The notes beneath the pieces were generated by a model. That model saw nothing but the letters and a program-made list of their open reading frames with translations. It ran no database searches and had not been told where the DNA came from. From assembly GCF_014648995.1 (NCBI RefSeq), contig NZ_BMSE01000011.1, positions 1 through 64,000 of the forward strand: 64,000 bases of DNA, in the 5' to 3' direction. The stretch comes from Streptomyces massasporeus. Its GTDB lineage: Bacteria > Actinomycetota > Actinomycetes > Streptomycetales > Streptomycetaceae. Position 1 is the stretch's first letter. Each line of letters begins with the position of its first letter. The position numbers and the translations under genes are program-made. Below, one piece after another: positions 27,522 through 35,949 of the stretch.

Positions 27522-28139
27522 TCAGCTTCCGACGATGAGCACGGCGCCGAGCACGATCATCGTGGCGGCGACCAGGCCGTCCAGGACGCGCCAGGCGGCC
27601 GGCTTGGCGAGGAAACGGCCGAGCATCCGGGCGCCGAACCCGAGGGCGGTGAACCAGCACAGGCTGGCCAGTACCGCGCCCAGGCCGAAGGTCCAGCGCA
27701 GCTCGCCGTGGTCGGCCGCGACGGAGCCCAGCAGGAAGACGGTGTCGAGGTAGACGTGCGGGTTGAGCCAGGTCATCGCCAGGCAGGTAAGCACGGCCCG
27801 GCGCACCGATCCGGCCGCCTCCCCCTCCGTGCGCAGCGCGTCACCGCCGGGCCGCAGCACCCGGCGGGCGGCCAGCGCTCCGTAGACCAGCAGGAACGCG
27901 CCGCCGACCCAGCCGACCACCGTCAGGGCCGCCGGCCACTTCACCACCACCGCGCCGACCCCGCCGACGCCGAGCGCGATCAGCGCCGCGTCCGACAGGG
28001 CGCAGATGGCGACCACGGCGAGGACGGCCTGGCGGCGGATCCCCTGGCGCAGGACGAAGGCGTTCTGGGCGCCGATGGCGACGATGAGGGACAGTCCGGT
28101 GCCGAAACCGGCGGCGCCGGCGGTGAAGGTGCTGGTCAT
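27522..28139 (-). CDS. lysE: LysE/ArgO-family amino acid exporter
   Basis: A 205-residue exporter with about six membrane helices. The family signature GLSLIVAIGAQNAFVLRQG is at the N-terminus, and WLNPHVYLDTVFLLG matches LysE/ArgO. It would export L-lysine or L-arginine. ATG 28139 begins exactly at the conserved N-terminus; no strong ribosome binding site is seen. It is divergent from a LysG/ArgP-type regulator with a shared operator-like dyad, the classic lysE-lysG arrangement. Confidence 0.9.
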   Translation of the reverse strand: MTSTFTAGAAGFGTGLSLIVAIGAQNAFVLRQGIRRQAVLAVVAICALSDAALIALGVGGVGAVVVKWPAALTVVGWVGGAFLLVYGALAARRVLRPGGDALRTEGEAAGSVRRAVLTCLAMTWLNPHVYLDTVFLLGSVAADHGELRWTFGLGAVLASLCWFTALGFGARMLGRFLAKPAAWRVLDGLVAATMIVLGAVLIVGS

Positions 28140-28176
28140 GGCGTCGACGCTACGGACGCGCCCCATCCGGGTCCAG

Positions 28177-28200
28177 CTAAAGATTCTTACGTATCATTAG
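28177..28200. promoter_or_regulatory. Operator-like dyad between lysE and lysG
   Basis: CTAAAGATT (28177-28185) and TATCATTAG (28192-28200) form an imperfect inverted repeat (7 of 9 matching) around a six-base spacer in an AT-rich stretch. TATCAT also sits eight bases before GTG 28206, so it may double as the lysG -10 element. LysR-type regulators bind such dyads in the divergent gap, so autoregulation plus lysE activation by lysine or arginine is likely. Confidence 0.55.
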
Positions 28201-28208
28201 CACGCGTG

Positions 28209-29108
28209 ATGATGACCGATCTCCCGCTGGACCAAGTGCGGACCCTGCTCGCCGTCGTGGACGAGGGGACGTTCGACGCGGCGGCGGCCACGCTGCATGT
28301 GACGCCGTCGGCGATCAGCCAGCGGGTGAAGGCGCTGGAGCAGCGCACGGGCCGGGTCCTGCTGCTGCGGACCAAGCCGGTGCGGCCGACCGAGTCGGGT
28401 GAGGTGCTGGTCCGGTTGGCCCGCCAGGTGGCACGGCTGGAGCACGACGCCTACGCGGAGCTGGGGCTGGCCGACAGCGGGGAGCCGGTCCGGGTGTCGG
28501 TCGCGGTGAACGCGGACTCGCTGGCCACCTGGTTCCTGCCCGTGCTCTCGCGCGTGCCGCAGGAGCCGCGGCTCTGCTTCGAATTGCGCCGCGAGGACGA
28601 GGACCACACGGCGGCCCTGCTGCGGGAGGGCGTGGTGATGGCCGCGGTGACCTCGTCGCCCGACCCGGTGCCGGGCTGCTCCGTGCGGTCGCTCGGGCGG
28701 ATGCGGTACCTGCCGGTGGCCACGCCCGGCTTCGCCGCGCACCACCTCGGCGGGCCACTGGCGCAGGTGCTCACGGAAGTGCCCGTGGTGGTGTTCGACC
28801 GGCGTGACGACTTCCAGGACGGCTTCGTCCGCCGGCTCACCCGGGGGCGGAGCGGCGCGAGCGCGCTGCGGCACTACGTGCCGACCTCGGAGGGGTTCGT
28901 CGAGGCCGTCGCCGCCGGGCTGGGGTGGGGCCTGGTGCCGAAGCCCCAGGCGGATCCGCTGCTGCGCGACGGCCGGCTCGTCGGTATCGCCCCGGGCCGC
29001 GCGGTCGACGTGCCGCTGTACTGGCAGCAGTGGAAGCTCGACTCGCCGGCGCTGGCGCAGGTGGCGGACACGGTGACGGCGACGGCGGCCGGGACACTGC
29101 GGGCCTGA
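28209..29108 (+). CDS. lysG: LysR-type regulator LysG/ArgP
   Basis: A 299-residue LysR-family activator. The winged HTH is at residues about 5-65 (LPLDQVRTLLAVVDEGTFD, LHVTPSAISQRVKALEQRTG), then a substrate-binding domain with VSVAVNADSLATWFLPVL, a phrase typical of LysG/ArgP. Starts at GTG 28206, ATG 28209 and ATG 28212 are clustered with little leader, suggesting a short or absent 5' UTR; I chose 28209. It is divergent from lysE and likely activates it in response to basic amino acids. Confidence 0.88.
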   Translation: MMTDLPLDQVRTLLAVVDEGTFDAAAATLHVTPSAISQRVKALEQRTGRVLLLRTKPVRPTESGEVLVRLARQVARLEHDAYAELGLADSGEPVRVSVAVNADSLATWFLPVLSRVPQEPRLCFELRREDEDHTAALLREGVVMAAVTSSPDPVPGCSVRSLGRMRYLPVATPGFAAHHLGGPLAQVLTEVPVVVFDRRDDFQDGFVRRLTRGRSGASALRHYVPTSEGFVEAVAAGLGWGLVPKPQADPLLRDGRLVGIAPGRAVDVPLYWQQWKLDSPALAQVADTVTATAAGTLRA

Positions 29109-29112
29109 CGAC

Positions 29113-29820
29113 TCAGCCGCGGATGCCCTCCAGCCGGGCCGCCGCGCTGTCCAGCAGCATCTCCAGAGCCGTCGGGTAGGCGCTGGTGAGCATCCGGGTG
29201 GCGAGCAGGGGGGCCGCCTCGGCGATGCGGGGATGGGTGGTGGCGGGCAGATGGGCGTACGTCGAACGCCACATGTCCTCGTCGGCGTGCAGCGAGTCGC
29301 TGGGCAGGGCCAGCGAGGCGGCGTCCAGCGCGGCGAAGGCCAGGGTCTGGTCGATGAAGGCGTGGTAGATGCGCACGGTGTCGGGCAGGGGGAAACCGGC
29401 CCTGCGCAGGACGTCCAGGACGGCCTCGTCCGCGGCCAGCTCGTGGGCCCGTCCCGTGACGCGGTTGGTGGTGAGCAGGGCGGCCTGCGGATGGGCGAGG
29501 TACGCGGCGTGGATGCGCAGCCCGAAGGACCGCAGGTCCGCCCGCCACTCCCCCGTGGACCGCCAGCCCTGAAGGGCCTGGCCGATGAGCGCGTCGCCGA
29601 TGGCGAGGGTCAGGTCGTCCATGCCGCGGAAGTACCGGTAGAGCGTGCTCGGGTCGGCGTCCAGGGCGAGGCCCAGCCGGCGGGCGGTGAGTCCGGCGCT
29701 GCCGTGTTCGCGCAGCATGCGCAACGCGGTCTCGACGATCAGCTCCTCGGACAGCACGGTGCCGCTCTTGGTGGGCCGGCGCCGGCGGCGTTTCTCCTCG
29801 GGCACCACGGGCTTGGGCAC
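29113..29820 (-). CDS. TetR-family regulator
   Basis: A 235-residue TetR repressor. The HTH is in LIVETALRMLREHGSAGLTA and DADPSTLYRYFRGMDDL; the C-terminal ligand domain resembles the TetR_C type. The start is GTG 29820 with AAGGAGGGAG six bases upstream. A basic tail (KRRRRRPTKSG) precedes the HTH. It is divergent from the saccharopine-dehydrogenase-like gene, with two direct CCTTATG repeats between, so it probably controls that gene and itself. The ligand is unknown. Confidence 0.85.
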   Translation of the reverse strand: MPKPVVPEEKRRRRRPTKSGTVLSEELIVETALRMLREHGSAGLTARRLGLALDADPSTLYRYFRGMDDLTLAIGDALIGQALQGWRSTGEWRADLRSFGLRIHAAYLAHPQAALLTTNRVTGRAHELAADEAVLDVLRRAGFPLPDTVRIYHAFIDQTLAFAALDAASLALPSDSLHADEDMWRSTYAHLPATTHPRIAEAAPLLATRMLTSAYPTALEMLLDSAAARLEGIRG

Positions 29821-29831
29821 GACGTCTCCCT

Positions 29832-29858
29832 CCTTATGCCAACGCCATTGACCTTATG
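29832..29858. promoter_or_regulatory. Two CCTTATG direct repeats spaced 20 bp
   Basis: CCTTATG occurs at 29832-29838 and again at 29852-29858, exactly 20 bases apart (about two helical turns). The near copy overlaps the TetR ribosome binding site on the other strand. This may be the TetR binding region, although TetR sites are usually inverted rather than direct repeats. Confidence 0.35.
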
Positions 29859-29923
29859 ACACGGGGCGGCGTTTCATCTCTGCAAGGACGCGTCACGTTC
29901 TTCGCAAATAGGGAGTTTCTGTC

Positions 29924-31141
29924 ATGCGTGTACTGCTCGTGGGTGCCGGTGGTGTGGGCGGGGCGATCACCCGGATCGCGGCCCGGCGGCCGTTCTTCGA
30001 GGCGATGGTGGTGGCGGACTACGACCCGGGCCGGGCCGAGGCGGCGGTCGCGGCCCTGAACGGCGACGCGCGGTTCACCGCGGAGCAGGTGGACGCGGGC
30101 GACGAGGCGGCGGTCGAACGCCTGCTCCGGTGGCATCACTGCGACGTCCTGCTCAACGCCACCGACCCCCGCTTCGTGATGCCCCTGTTCCGCGCGGCCC
30201 GCGCCGCGGGCGCCACCTATCTCGACATGGCGATGTCGCTGTCCCGCCCACACGCCGAGCGCCCCTACGAGGAGTGCGGGGTCAAGCTCGGCGACGAGCA
30301 GTTCACGCAGGCCGCCGACTGGGAGAAGGAGGGGCTGCTGGCCCTCGTCGGCATGGGCGTGGAGCCGGGCCTGTCGGACGTCTTCGCGCGGTACGCCGCC
30401 GACGAACTCTTCGACGAGATCGAGGAGATCGGCATCCGCGACGGGGCGAACCTGACCGTGGACGGCTACGACTTCGCGCCCTCGTTCAGCATCTGGACCA
30501 CCATCGAGGAGTGTCTCAACCCGCCGGTCGTCTACGAGACGGGCAAGGGCTGGTTCACCACGGAGCCGTTCAGCGAGCCCGAGGTCTTCGACTTCCCCGA
30601 GGGCATCGGCCCGGTCGAGTGCGTGAACGTGGAACACGAGGAGGTGCTGCTCGTTCCGCGCTGGGTCGACGCGCGCCGGGTGACCTTCAAGTACGGCCTG
30701 GGCCGGGAGTTCGTCGAGACGCTGAAGACGCTGCATCTGCTGGGCCTGGACCGCACCGACCCGGTGGCCGTGCCCGGGCCGGACGGACCGGTGAAGGTAT
30801 CGCCGCGGGACGTGGTCGCCGCGTGCCTTCCCGACCCGGCCACCCTCGGCGAGCGGATGCACGGCAAGACGTGTGCGGGCACCTGGGTGCGGGGCGTGAA
30901 GGACGGCGAGCCGCGTGAGGTGTACCTGTACCACGTGGTCGACAACCAGTGGTCGATGGCGGAGTACGGCTCCCAGGCGGTGGTGTGGCAGACGGCGATC
31001 AACCCCGTCGTCGCGCTCGAACTCCTCGCCACGGGCGCCTGGTCCGGTGCGGGGGTGCTCGGCCCGGAGGCCTTCCCGGCCCGGCCGTTCCTGGACCTGC
31101 TGACGGACTACGGCTCCCCCTGGGGCATGCGGGAGCAGTGA
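29924..31141 (+). CDS. Saccharopine dehydrogenase-family NAD(P)-binding enzyme
   Basis: A 405-residue oxidoreductase. The Rossmann motif VLLVGAGGVGGAITRIAARRP is at the very N-terminus and MGVEPGLSDVFARYAADELFD marks the second domain. The overall pattern fits the Lys9/carboxynorspermidine-synthase-like group of the saccharopine dehydrogenase family, acting on lysine- or polyamine-related amino acids. ATG 29924 follows GGGAG. It is divergent from TetR. Nearby LysE/LysG and the lysine-decarboxylase relic suggest a basic amino acid theme, but the substrate is not proven. Confidence 0.85.
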   Translation: MRVLLVGAGGVGGAITRIAARRPFFEAMVVADYDPGRAEAAVAALNGDARFTAEQVDAGDEAAVERLLRWHHCDVLLNATDPRFVMPLFRAARAAGATYLDMAMSLSRPHAERPYEECGVKLGDEQFTQAADWEKEGLLALVGMGVEPGLSDVFARYAADELFDEIEEIGIRDGANLTVDGYDFAPSFSIWTTIEECLNPPVVYETGKGWFTTEPFSEPEVFDFPEGIGPVECVNVEHEEVLLVPRWVDARRVTFKYGLGREFVETLKTLHLLGLDRTDPVAVPGPDGPVKVSPRDVVAACLPDPATLGERMHGKTCAGTWVRGVKDGEPREVYLYHVVDNQWSMAEYGSQAVVWQTAINPVVALELLATGAWSGAGVLGPEAFPARPFLDLLTDYGSPWGMREQ

Positions 31142-31244
31142 ACGACTGTCTGGGAACGCCCTGTTTCAGCGCGCATCGACAGGTCACCCGAAAAGGAGTA
31201 AGCAGACGAGAGAGCACGTTTCTACTGCGATGCAGGTGACTTCG

Positions 31245-31499
31245 ATGGACAACTGGCGAGACCACGCTGCCTGTCGGCACGAGGACCCCGAGCTCTTCTT
31301 CCCGATCGGCACCTCCGGCCCGGCTCTGTTGCAGACGGAGCAGGCCAAGGCGGTGTGCCGACGGCGCTGCCCTGTGCAGGAGCAGTGTCTGCAATGGGCC
31401 CTGGACACGGGTCAGTCCATCGGCGTCTGGGGCGGGACGAGCGAGAACGAACGGCGTGCGCTGAAGCGCCGCACGGCCGCCCGCCGCCGCTCCGGCTGA
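31245..31499 (+). CDS. WhiB-like iron-sulphur protein (WblE-like) with CX3C spacing
   Basis: An 84-residue Wbl protein that resembles WblE/WhiB1 (ACRHEDPELFFPIG, GPALLQTEQAKAVC, GVWGGTSENERRALKRR). The four cluster cysteines are Cys10, Cys38, Cys42 and Cys48. The middle pair is Cys-Arg-Arg-Arg-Cys, so CX3C, where the family has CX2C. CAGGTGA ends five bases before ATG 31245; ATG 31230 would add five residues. Wbl proteins bind region 4 of the main sigma factor and tune transcription. A strong terminator follows. Confidence 0.88.
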   Translation: MDNWRDHAACRHEDPELFFPIGTSGPALLQTEQAKAVCRRRCPVQEQCLQWALDTGQSIGVWGGTSENERRALKRRTAARRRSG

Positions 31500-31504
31500 C
31501 ATCG

Positions 31505-31558
31505 GCCCGCACCCCTGGGGATGCTCGCTGCTCCGCAGCCGTCCCCAGGGGTGCGGGC
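31505..31558. terminator. Long 17-bp hairpin after the WhiB-like gene
   Basis: Bases 31505-31521 pair perfectly with 31542-31558 (GCCCGCACCCCTGGGGA and its complement). The 20-base loop contains a second GCTGC/GCAGC stem. There is no T-run. It lies six bases past the stop and 58 bases before the DUF488 start, so it probably terminates or protects the WhiB-like mRNA. Confidence 0.75.
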
Positions 31559-31616
31559 GTCCGGCCGGGGTTAGGCTCGCGGCACGTATCCGTTTCGCCG
31601 CGGAGAGGACCCGACC

Positions 31617-31967
31617 ATGAGCGTGCGCGTGCGCCGCGTCTACGATCCCGCCGAGCCGGAGGACGGGGTGCGGGTGCTGGTCGACCGGCTGTGGCCGCGC
31701 GGGCTGGCGAAGGACGCGGCCCGGGTGGACGAGTGGCCGAAGGCGCTCACCCCGTCGACGGAGCTGCGCCGCTGGTACCACGCGGGCGAGGGCTCGTACG
31801 AGGAGTTCGCCGAGCGGTACGAGGCGGAGCTCGCCGCCGACGAGGCCGCCGAGGCGCTCGACAGCGTGCGTGATCTGGTCCGCGAGGGCGACGTGACCCT
31901 GCTGACCGCGTCGAAGACGCCGGAGCAGAGCCACGCCACCGTGCTGGTCCGCCTCCTCGAAGACTGA
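31617..31967 (+). CDS. DUF488 family protein
   Basis: A 116-residue protein with the DUF488 signatures RVYDPAEPEDGVRVLVDRLW, PRGLAKDAARVDEW and LRRWYHAGEGSYEEFAERY, and the C-terminal VTLLTASKTPEQSHATVL. This is the short form. The function is unknown. ATG 31617 follows GGAGAGGACC. It is convergent with the FAD-dehydrogenase gene with an 18-base gap. TAGGCT at about 31572 could be a -10 box, but no -35 is clear. Confidence 0.9.
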   Translation: MSVRVRRVYDPAEPEDGVRVLVDRLWPRGLAKDAARVDEWPKALTPSTELRRWYHAGEGSYEEFAERYEAELAADEAAEALDSVRDLVREGDVTLLTASKTPEQSHATVLVRLLED

Positions 31968-31985
31968 GCAGGGCGCCCGCGTCCG

Positions 31986-33659
31986 TCAGGCGGTCTGCTT
32001 CGCCGCCGCCCGGCCCGCCGCCCGGCCCGAGAAGAGACAGCCGCCGAGGAAAGTGCCCTCCAGGGCGTTGTAGCCGTGGACGCCGCCGCCGCCGAAGCCG
32101 GCGACCTCGCCGGCCGCGTACAGCCCCTCGACCGGCTTGCCGTCGGTCCCGAGGGCGCGGGAGTCCAGGTCGGTCTGGATGCCGCCGAGGGTCTTGCGGG
32201 TGAGGACGTGCAGCTTGACGCCGATCAGCGGGCCGGCCGCCGGGTCGAGGATGCGGTGCGGGGTGGCGACCCGGCCGAGGCGGTCGCCGATGTAGCGGCG
32301 GGCGTTGCGGATGCCCTGCACCTGGGCGTCCTTGGCGTAGGGGTTGGCGATCTGCAGGTCGCGGGCCTCGATCTGGCGCTTGATCCCGGCCGCGTCGAGG
32401 AGCGGCTTGTCGGTGAGTTCGTTCATCTTCCCGACGAGCTGTTCGACGGTGGACGCGGTCACGAAGTCGGCGCCCTTGCGCAGGAACGCGTCGACCGGTC
32501 CGGGCGCGCCCTTGCCGAGGATGCGTTCCTTGAGGAATCCGGCGCGGTCCTTGGCGGTGATGTCGGGGTTCTGCTCGGAGCCCGACAGGGCGAACTCCTT
32601 TTCAATGATCTTCTGCGTGAGGATGAACCAGGAGTGGTCGTATCCGGCGATGTCCTCGGTGGTGCGCAGGTGCTTCAGGGTGCCGAGGGTGTCGTAGCCG
32701 GGCAGGAAGGGCCCGGGCAGGCGGCGGCCGAGGGCGTCGAACCACATCGAGGACGGTCCGGGCAGGATGCGGATGCCGTGGCCGGGCCAGATCGGGTCCC
32801 AGTTCTGCAGGCCCTCGGTGTAGTGCCACATGCGGTCGCGGTTGACCAGCCGGACGCCCGCCTCGGCACTGATGTCGAGCATCCGCCCGTCGACGTAGGC
32901 GGGAACGCCGGTGACCATCTCGCGCGGCGGGGTGCCGAGGCGCTCGGGCCAGTAGCGGCGGACGATGTCGTGGTCGGCGCCGATGCCGCCGCTGGTGACG
33001 ATGACGGCCTGGGCGGTGAGTTCGAACTCGCCGATCGCGTCGCGGCTGGAGGCGACGCCCCGGGGTGAGGGGTCCTCGGCCAGGACCGTGCCGCGCACGC
33101 CCCGGGCGGTGCCGTCCTCGACGACGAGCGCGTCGACGCGGTGACGGTGGTGGAAGGTGAGCAGCCCGTCGCGGGCGGCCTGCTTGGCATAGTGGACGAA
33201 CGGTTCGACGACTCCGGTGCCGGTGCCCCAGGCGACGTGGAAGCGGGGCACGCTGTTGCCGTGTCCGTGCGCGGTGAGGTCGCCCCGCTCGGCCCAGCCG
33301 ACGGTGGGCAGGAACGTGATGTGGTGCCCGTCGAGCCAGGAGCGCTTCTCCCCCGCGGCGAACTCGACGTAGGCACGGGCCCAGCGCACGGCCCAGGAGT
33401 CCTCGTCCTCGAGCCGGTCGAAGCCCGCGCTGCCCCGCCAGTCGCTCCAGGCGAGGTCGAAGGAGTCCTTGATGCCCAGGCGGCGCTGCTCGGGTGAGTC
33501 GACGAGGAACAGCCCGCCGAAGGACCAGAAGGCCTGGCCGCCGAGGTTGCTCGCGTTCTCCTGGTCGACGAGAGCGACCCGCCGGCCCCTGCTGGTCAGT
33601 TCGTGCGCCGCGACCAGGCCGGCGAGGCCCGCTCCGACGACGATGACATCGGCATCCAT
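31986..33659 (-). CDS. FAD-binding dehydrogenase (KstD/fumarate-reductase-like)
   Basis: A 557-residue flavoprotein of the FAD-binding_2 superfamily. The dinucleotide motif DVIVVGAGLAGLVAAHELTS is at the N-terminus. GGQAFWSFGGLFLV and the C-terminal LYAAGEVAGFGGGGVHGYN with LEGTFLGGCLFSGRAAG are typical of putative ketosteroid-dehydrogenase-like enzymes. The substrate is unknown. ATG 33659 has AAGGGA upstream. It is 17 bases downstream of a TetR gene on the same strand and is probably repressed by it. Confidence 0.85.
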   Translation of the reverse strand: MDADVIVVGAGLAGLVAAHELTSRGRRVALVDQENASNLGGQAFWSFGGLFLVDSPEQRRLGIKDSFDLAWSDWRGSAGFDRLEDEDSWAVRWARAYVEFAAGEKRSWLDGHHITFLPTVGWAERGDLTAHGHGNSVPRFHVAWGTGTGVVEPFVHYAKQAARDGLLTFHHRHRVDALVVEDGTARGVRGTVLAEDPSPRGVASSRDAIGEFELTAQAVIVTSGGIGADHDIVRRYWPERLGTPPREMVTGVPAYVDGRMLDISAEAGVRLVNRDRMWHYTEGLQNWDPIWPGHGIRILPGPSSMWFDALGRRLPGPFLPGYDTLGTLKHLRTTEDIAGYDHSWFILTQKIIEKEFALSGSEQNPDITAKDRAGFLKERILGKGAPGPVDAFLRKGADFVTASTVEQLVGKMNELTDKPLLDAAGIKRQIEARDLQIANPYAKDAQVQGIRNARRYIGDRLGRVATPHRILDPAAGPLIGVKLHVLTRKTLGGIQTDLDSRALGTDGKPVEGLYAAGEVAGFGGGGVHGYNALEGTFLGGCLFSGRAAGRAAAKQTA

Positions 33660-33676
33660 GGCGACCGTTCCCTTCT

Positions 33677-34315
33677 TCAGTTCTTCGTGTGATCGAGGGT
33701 GCCGCTGCCATCGGTCAGCAGGGCCGTGAGCAGTTGCTTCAGCCAGGCGCGGGCGTGGTCCAGGTCCCGGTCCAGCAGCAGTTGCGTGGTGACGCCGTCG
33801 TACGCGGCGACCACGGCGTGGGCGGCGCCGTCCGTGTCCCCCAGTACGGCGGGCAGCGCGGTGTGGCCGCGGGCCCGGCCCAGCCGCTCGGCGATGGCCT
33901 GCCGCAGCCGTGCGCGGTGTTCGAGCAGGCTGCGCGCCACCTCCGGGTCGCGGGCGGCGTGCACGAGGAAGTCCGTCTTCACCAGGAGCCAGTCGCGGTC
34001 GAGGAGCAGCACGTCGGTGACGCGGTCCACGGCGGCGGGCACGTCGAGGTCGGGCCCGTCGAGGGCGAGGGCGCCGGAGACCTGCTCGGCGATCAGGTCG
34101 GCCCGCTCGCGGTAGAGGGCGAAGAAGAGCTCGTCGAGGCTGGAGAAGTTGGAGTAGAAGGCGCCCCTGCTGTAGCCCGCGGCCTCGCAGACCTCCTCGA
34201 TCGAGACGTGCCCGAAACCCTTGGCCGCGAACACGGAGAACGCCGCGTCCAGGAGGTTGGCGCGGGTGTGGACACGACGCCTGGTCACGCGCCCGGTCCT
34301 TCCATCGACAGCCAT
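33677..34315 (-). CDS. TetR-family regulator of the FAD-dehydrogenase operon
   Basis: A 212-residue TetR protein. The HTH region is FSVFAAKGFGHVSIEEVCEA and GYSRGAFYSNFSSLDELFFA. The C-terminal helical ligand domain is variable. ATG 34315 follows GGAGG (AAAGGAGGG). Two palindromic operators at 34328-34368 cover its own promoter, so it is autoregulated and controls the downstream dehydrogenase gene. The same gap drives the divergent alkB gene, which may also be controlled. Confidence 0.88.
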   Translation of the reverse strand: MAVDGRTGRVTRRRVHTRANLLDAAFSVFAAKGFGHVSIEEVCEAAGYSRGAFYSNFSSLDELFFALYRERADLIAEQVSGALALDGPDLDVPAAVDRVTDVLLLDRDWLLVKTDFLVHAARDPEVARSLLEHRARLRQAIAERLGRARGHTALPAVLGDTDGAAHAVVAAYDGVTTQLLLDRDLDHARAWLKQLLTALLTDGSGTLDHTKN

Positions 34316-34327
34316 GCCCGACCCTCC

Positions 34328-34368
34328 TTTCGATACAGGACTGTATTGGATACACCGATGTATCGAAA
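34328..34368. promoter_or_regulatory. Double palindromic TetR operator
   Basis: Two adjacent palindromes: ATACAG-GA-CTGTAT at 34333-34346 and GATACA-CCGA-TGTATC at 34349-34364. They are embedded in outer 10-bp arms TTTCGATACA (34328-34337) and TGTATCGAAA (34359-34368). The shared half-site is (G)ATACA. This is a strong operator for the TetR encoded alongside, binding probably as two dimers. The core is AT-rich in a GC-rich setting. Confidence 0.8.
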
Positions 34369-34406
34369 GAGCGAACCGTTCATGGAACATATTTTCGATT
34401 AAGGGG

Positions 34407-34412
34407 TACGCT
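34407..34412 (+). promoter_or_regulatory. -10 element of a probable leaderless alkB promoter
   Basis: TACGCT fits TANNNT and lies exactly six bases before ATG 34419, so transcription would begin at or near the start codon. An upstream TGGAAC with 18-base spacing is a weak -35 candidate. Confidence 0.4.
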
Positions 34413-34418
34413 GACTGC

Positions 34419-35042
34419 ATGCACCTCCAGGGCTCCCTCTTCGACCAGGCCGACGAGCTCCGCCTCGGCTCTCTCGACGGGATCAGCCGTACCCACCTCG
34501 GCTTCGGCGCCTGGCTGGACACGCTGCCCGGGTGGCTCGGCGGCTCGGACGAACTGTTCGAACGACTGGCCGCCGAGGTCCCGTGGCGGGCGGAACGGCG
34601 CAAGATGTACGACAGCGTCGTCGACGTCCCCCGCCTGCTCGCGTTCTACGGCGTGGACGACCGGCTGCCGCACCCGGTGCTGGCCGAGGCACGGGACGCG
34701 TTGAGCGCCCACTACGGCGAGGAGCTGGGCGAGCCGTTCACCACCGCCGGGCTGTGCTACTACCGCGACGGCCGGGACAGCGTCGCCTGGCACGGCGACC
34801 GGATCGGACGCGGGGCGCGCGAGGACACGATGGTCGCGATCCTGTCGGTCGGAGCACCCCGTGATCTACTGCTCCGCCCGCTGCGCGGGGGCCGGGACAC
34901 CGTGCGCCGCCCACTGGGCCACGGGGACCTCGTCGTGATGGGCGGCTCCTGCCAGCGCACCTGGGAGCACTCGATCCCGAAGAGCGCCCGGGCGACGGAA
35001 CCGCGCATCAGCATCCAGTTCCGTCCGCACGGCGTGCGCTGA
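34419..35042 (+). CDS. alkB: AlkB-type 2-oxoglutarate/Fe(II) dioxygenase
   Basis: A 207-residue AlkB homologue that would repair alkylated DNA or RNA bases. Iron ligands are His125 and Asp127 in AWHGDRIG and His184 in WEHSIPKS; Arg202 in ISIQFRPH binds 2-oxoglutarate. CYYRDGRDSVAWHGDR is typical. Length matches short bacterial AlkB. ATG 34419 is chosen because the conserved MHLQGSLF start fits; a -10 element six bases upstream suggests a leaderless mRNA. It is divergent from the TetR gene. Confidence 0.9.
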   Translation: MHLQGSLFDQADELRLGSLDGISRTHLGFGAWLDTLPGWLGGSDELFERLAAEVPWRAERRKMYDSVVDVPRLLAFYGVDDRLPHPVLAEARDALSAHYGEELGEPFTTAGLCYYRDGRDSVAWHGDRIGRGAREDTMVAILSVGAPRDLLLRPLRGGRDTVRRPLGHGDLVVMGGSCQRTWEHSIPKSARATEPRISIQFRPHGVR

Positions 35043-35161
35043 GCACGTGAACGCCCCTGCCGCATGGCTCCGTTGCGGCGGACCCGGCGATTCCGTCCGC
35101 AGCGGGATCTGCTTGTCTTCTCCCGTCGGGCCGGTACCGGGACCACACGAGGCGGGCGATC

Positions 35162-35908
35162 ATGCGGGCGGACGTACAGCAAGTCGCGGACGGCACCTAC
35201 CTGGTGCACGGCTCGAACACCAACTGGGTGATCCTCACGGAGGGGGACGCCGTCACACTGGTCGACACCGGCTACCCCGGTGACCGGGAGCAGGTCCTCG
35301 CCTCGCTCGCGCAGGTGGGCAGCTCCCCGGAGGCGGTCGCCGCCGTGCTGATCACGCACGCGCACAACGACCACCTGGGCAGCGCGGAGTACCTGCGCGC
35401 CACGTACGGCACGCCCGTCTACCTGCACGAGGCCGAAGTGCCGCACGCGCGCCGGGAGTTCCTGCACCAGGTGTCCGTCGGGACGGTACTGGGGAACGGC
35501 TGGCGGCCGGGGGTGCTGCCGTGGGCGGTGCACGCGCTGCGTTCGGGCGGCACGACCCCCGTCCCGGTGACGGCTCCGCGGGCGTTCCCGACGGCGGGCG
35601 CGATGGACCTGCCCGGACGGCCGGTGCCGGTGCACACCCCGGGTCACACCGACGGGCACTGCGCCTACCACCTGCCCGGCACCGGAGTGCTGATCTCCGG
35701 GGACGCCCTGGTCAGCGGACACCCCACCTCGCGGGTCGAGGGACCGCAGCTGCTGCCGGACATGTTCCACCACGAGCGGCCCCGCGCCCTGGCCTCCCTG
35801 GACGTCCTGGCGGAGCTGGAGGGCGAGCTGCTGCTCCCCGGACACGGGCCGCTGCACCGCGGGCCGGTGCGCGACGCCGCTCGGCGGGCCCGGGAACGCG
35901 CCCTTTAG
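35162..35908 (+). CDS. MBL-fold metallo-hydrolase
   Basis: A 248-residue metallo-beta-lactamase-fold hydrolase. The zinc motif is THAHNDH (His66, His68, Asp70, His71), then HTPGHTDGHCAYH and a late GHGPLHRGP. These are the glyoxalase II-like ligands. The N-terminus has TYLVHGSNTNWVIL. ATG 35162 is used; no strong Shine-Dalgarno is visible. The substrate is unknown. It is followed 41 bases later by the DUF4032 gene on the same strand. Confidence 0.88.
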   Translation: MRADVQQVADGTYLVHGSNTNWVILTEGDAVTLVDTGYPGDREQVLASLAQVGSSPEAVAAVLITHAHNDHLGSAEYLRATYGTPVYLHEAEVPHARREFLHQVSVGTVLGNGWRPGVLPWAVHALRSGGTTPVPVTAPRAFPTAGAMDLPGRPVPVHTPGHTDGHCAYHLPGTGVLISGDALVSGHPTSRVEGPQLLPDMFHHERPRALASLDVLAELEGELLLPGHGPLHRGPVRDAARRARERAL

Positions 35909-35949
35909 AGTGATGCCACGATCGGCGGCGAGACAAGGACACCGGGCGC

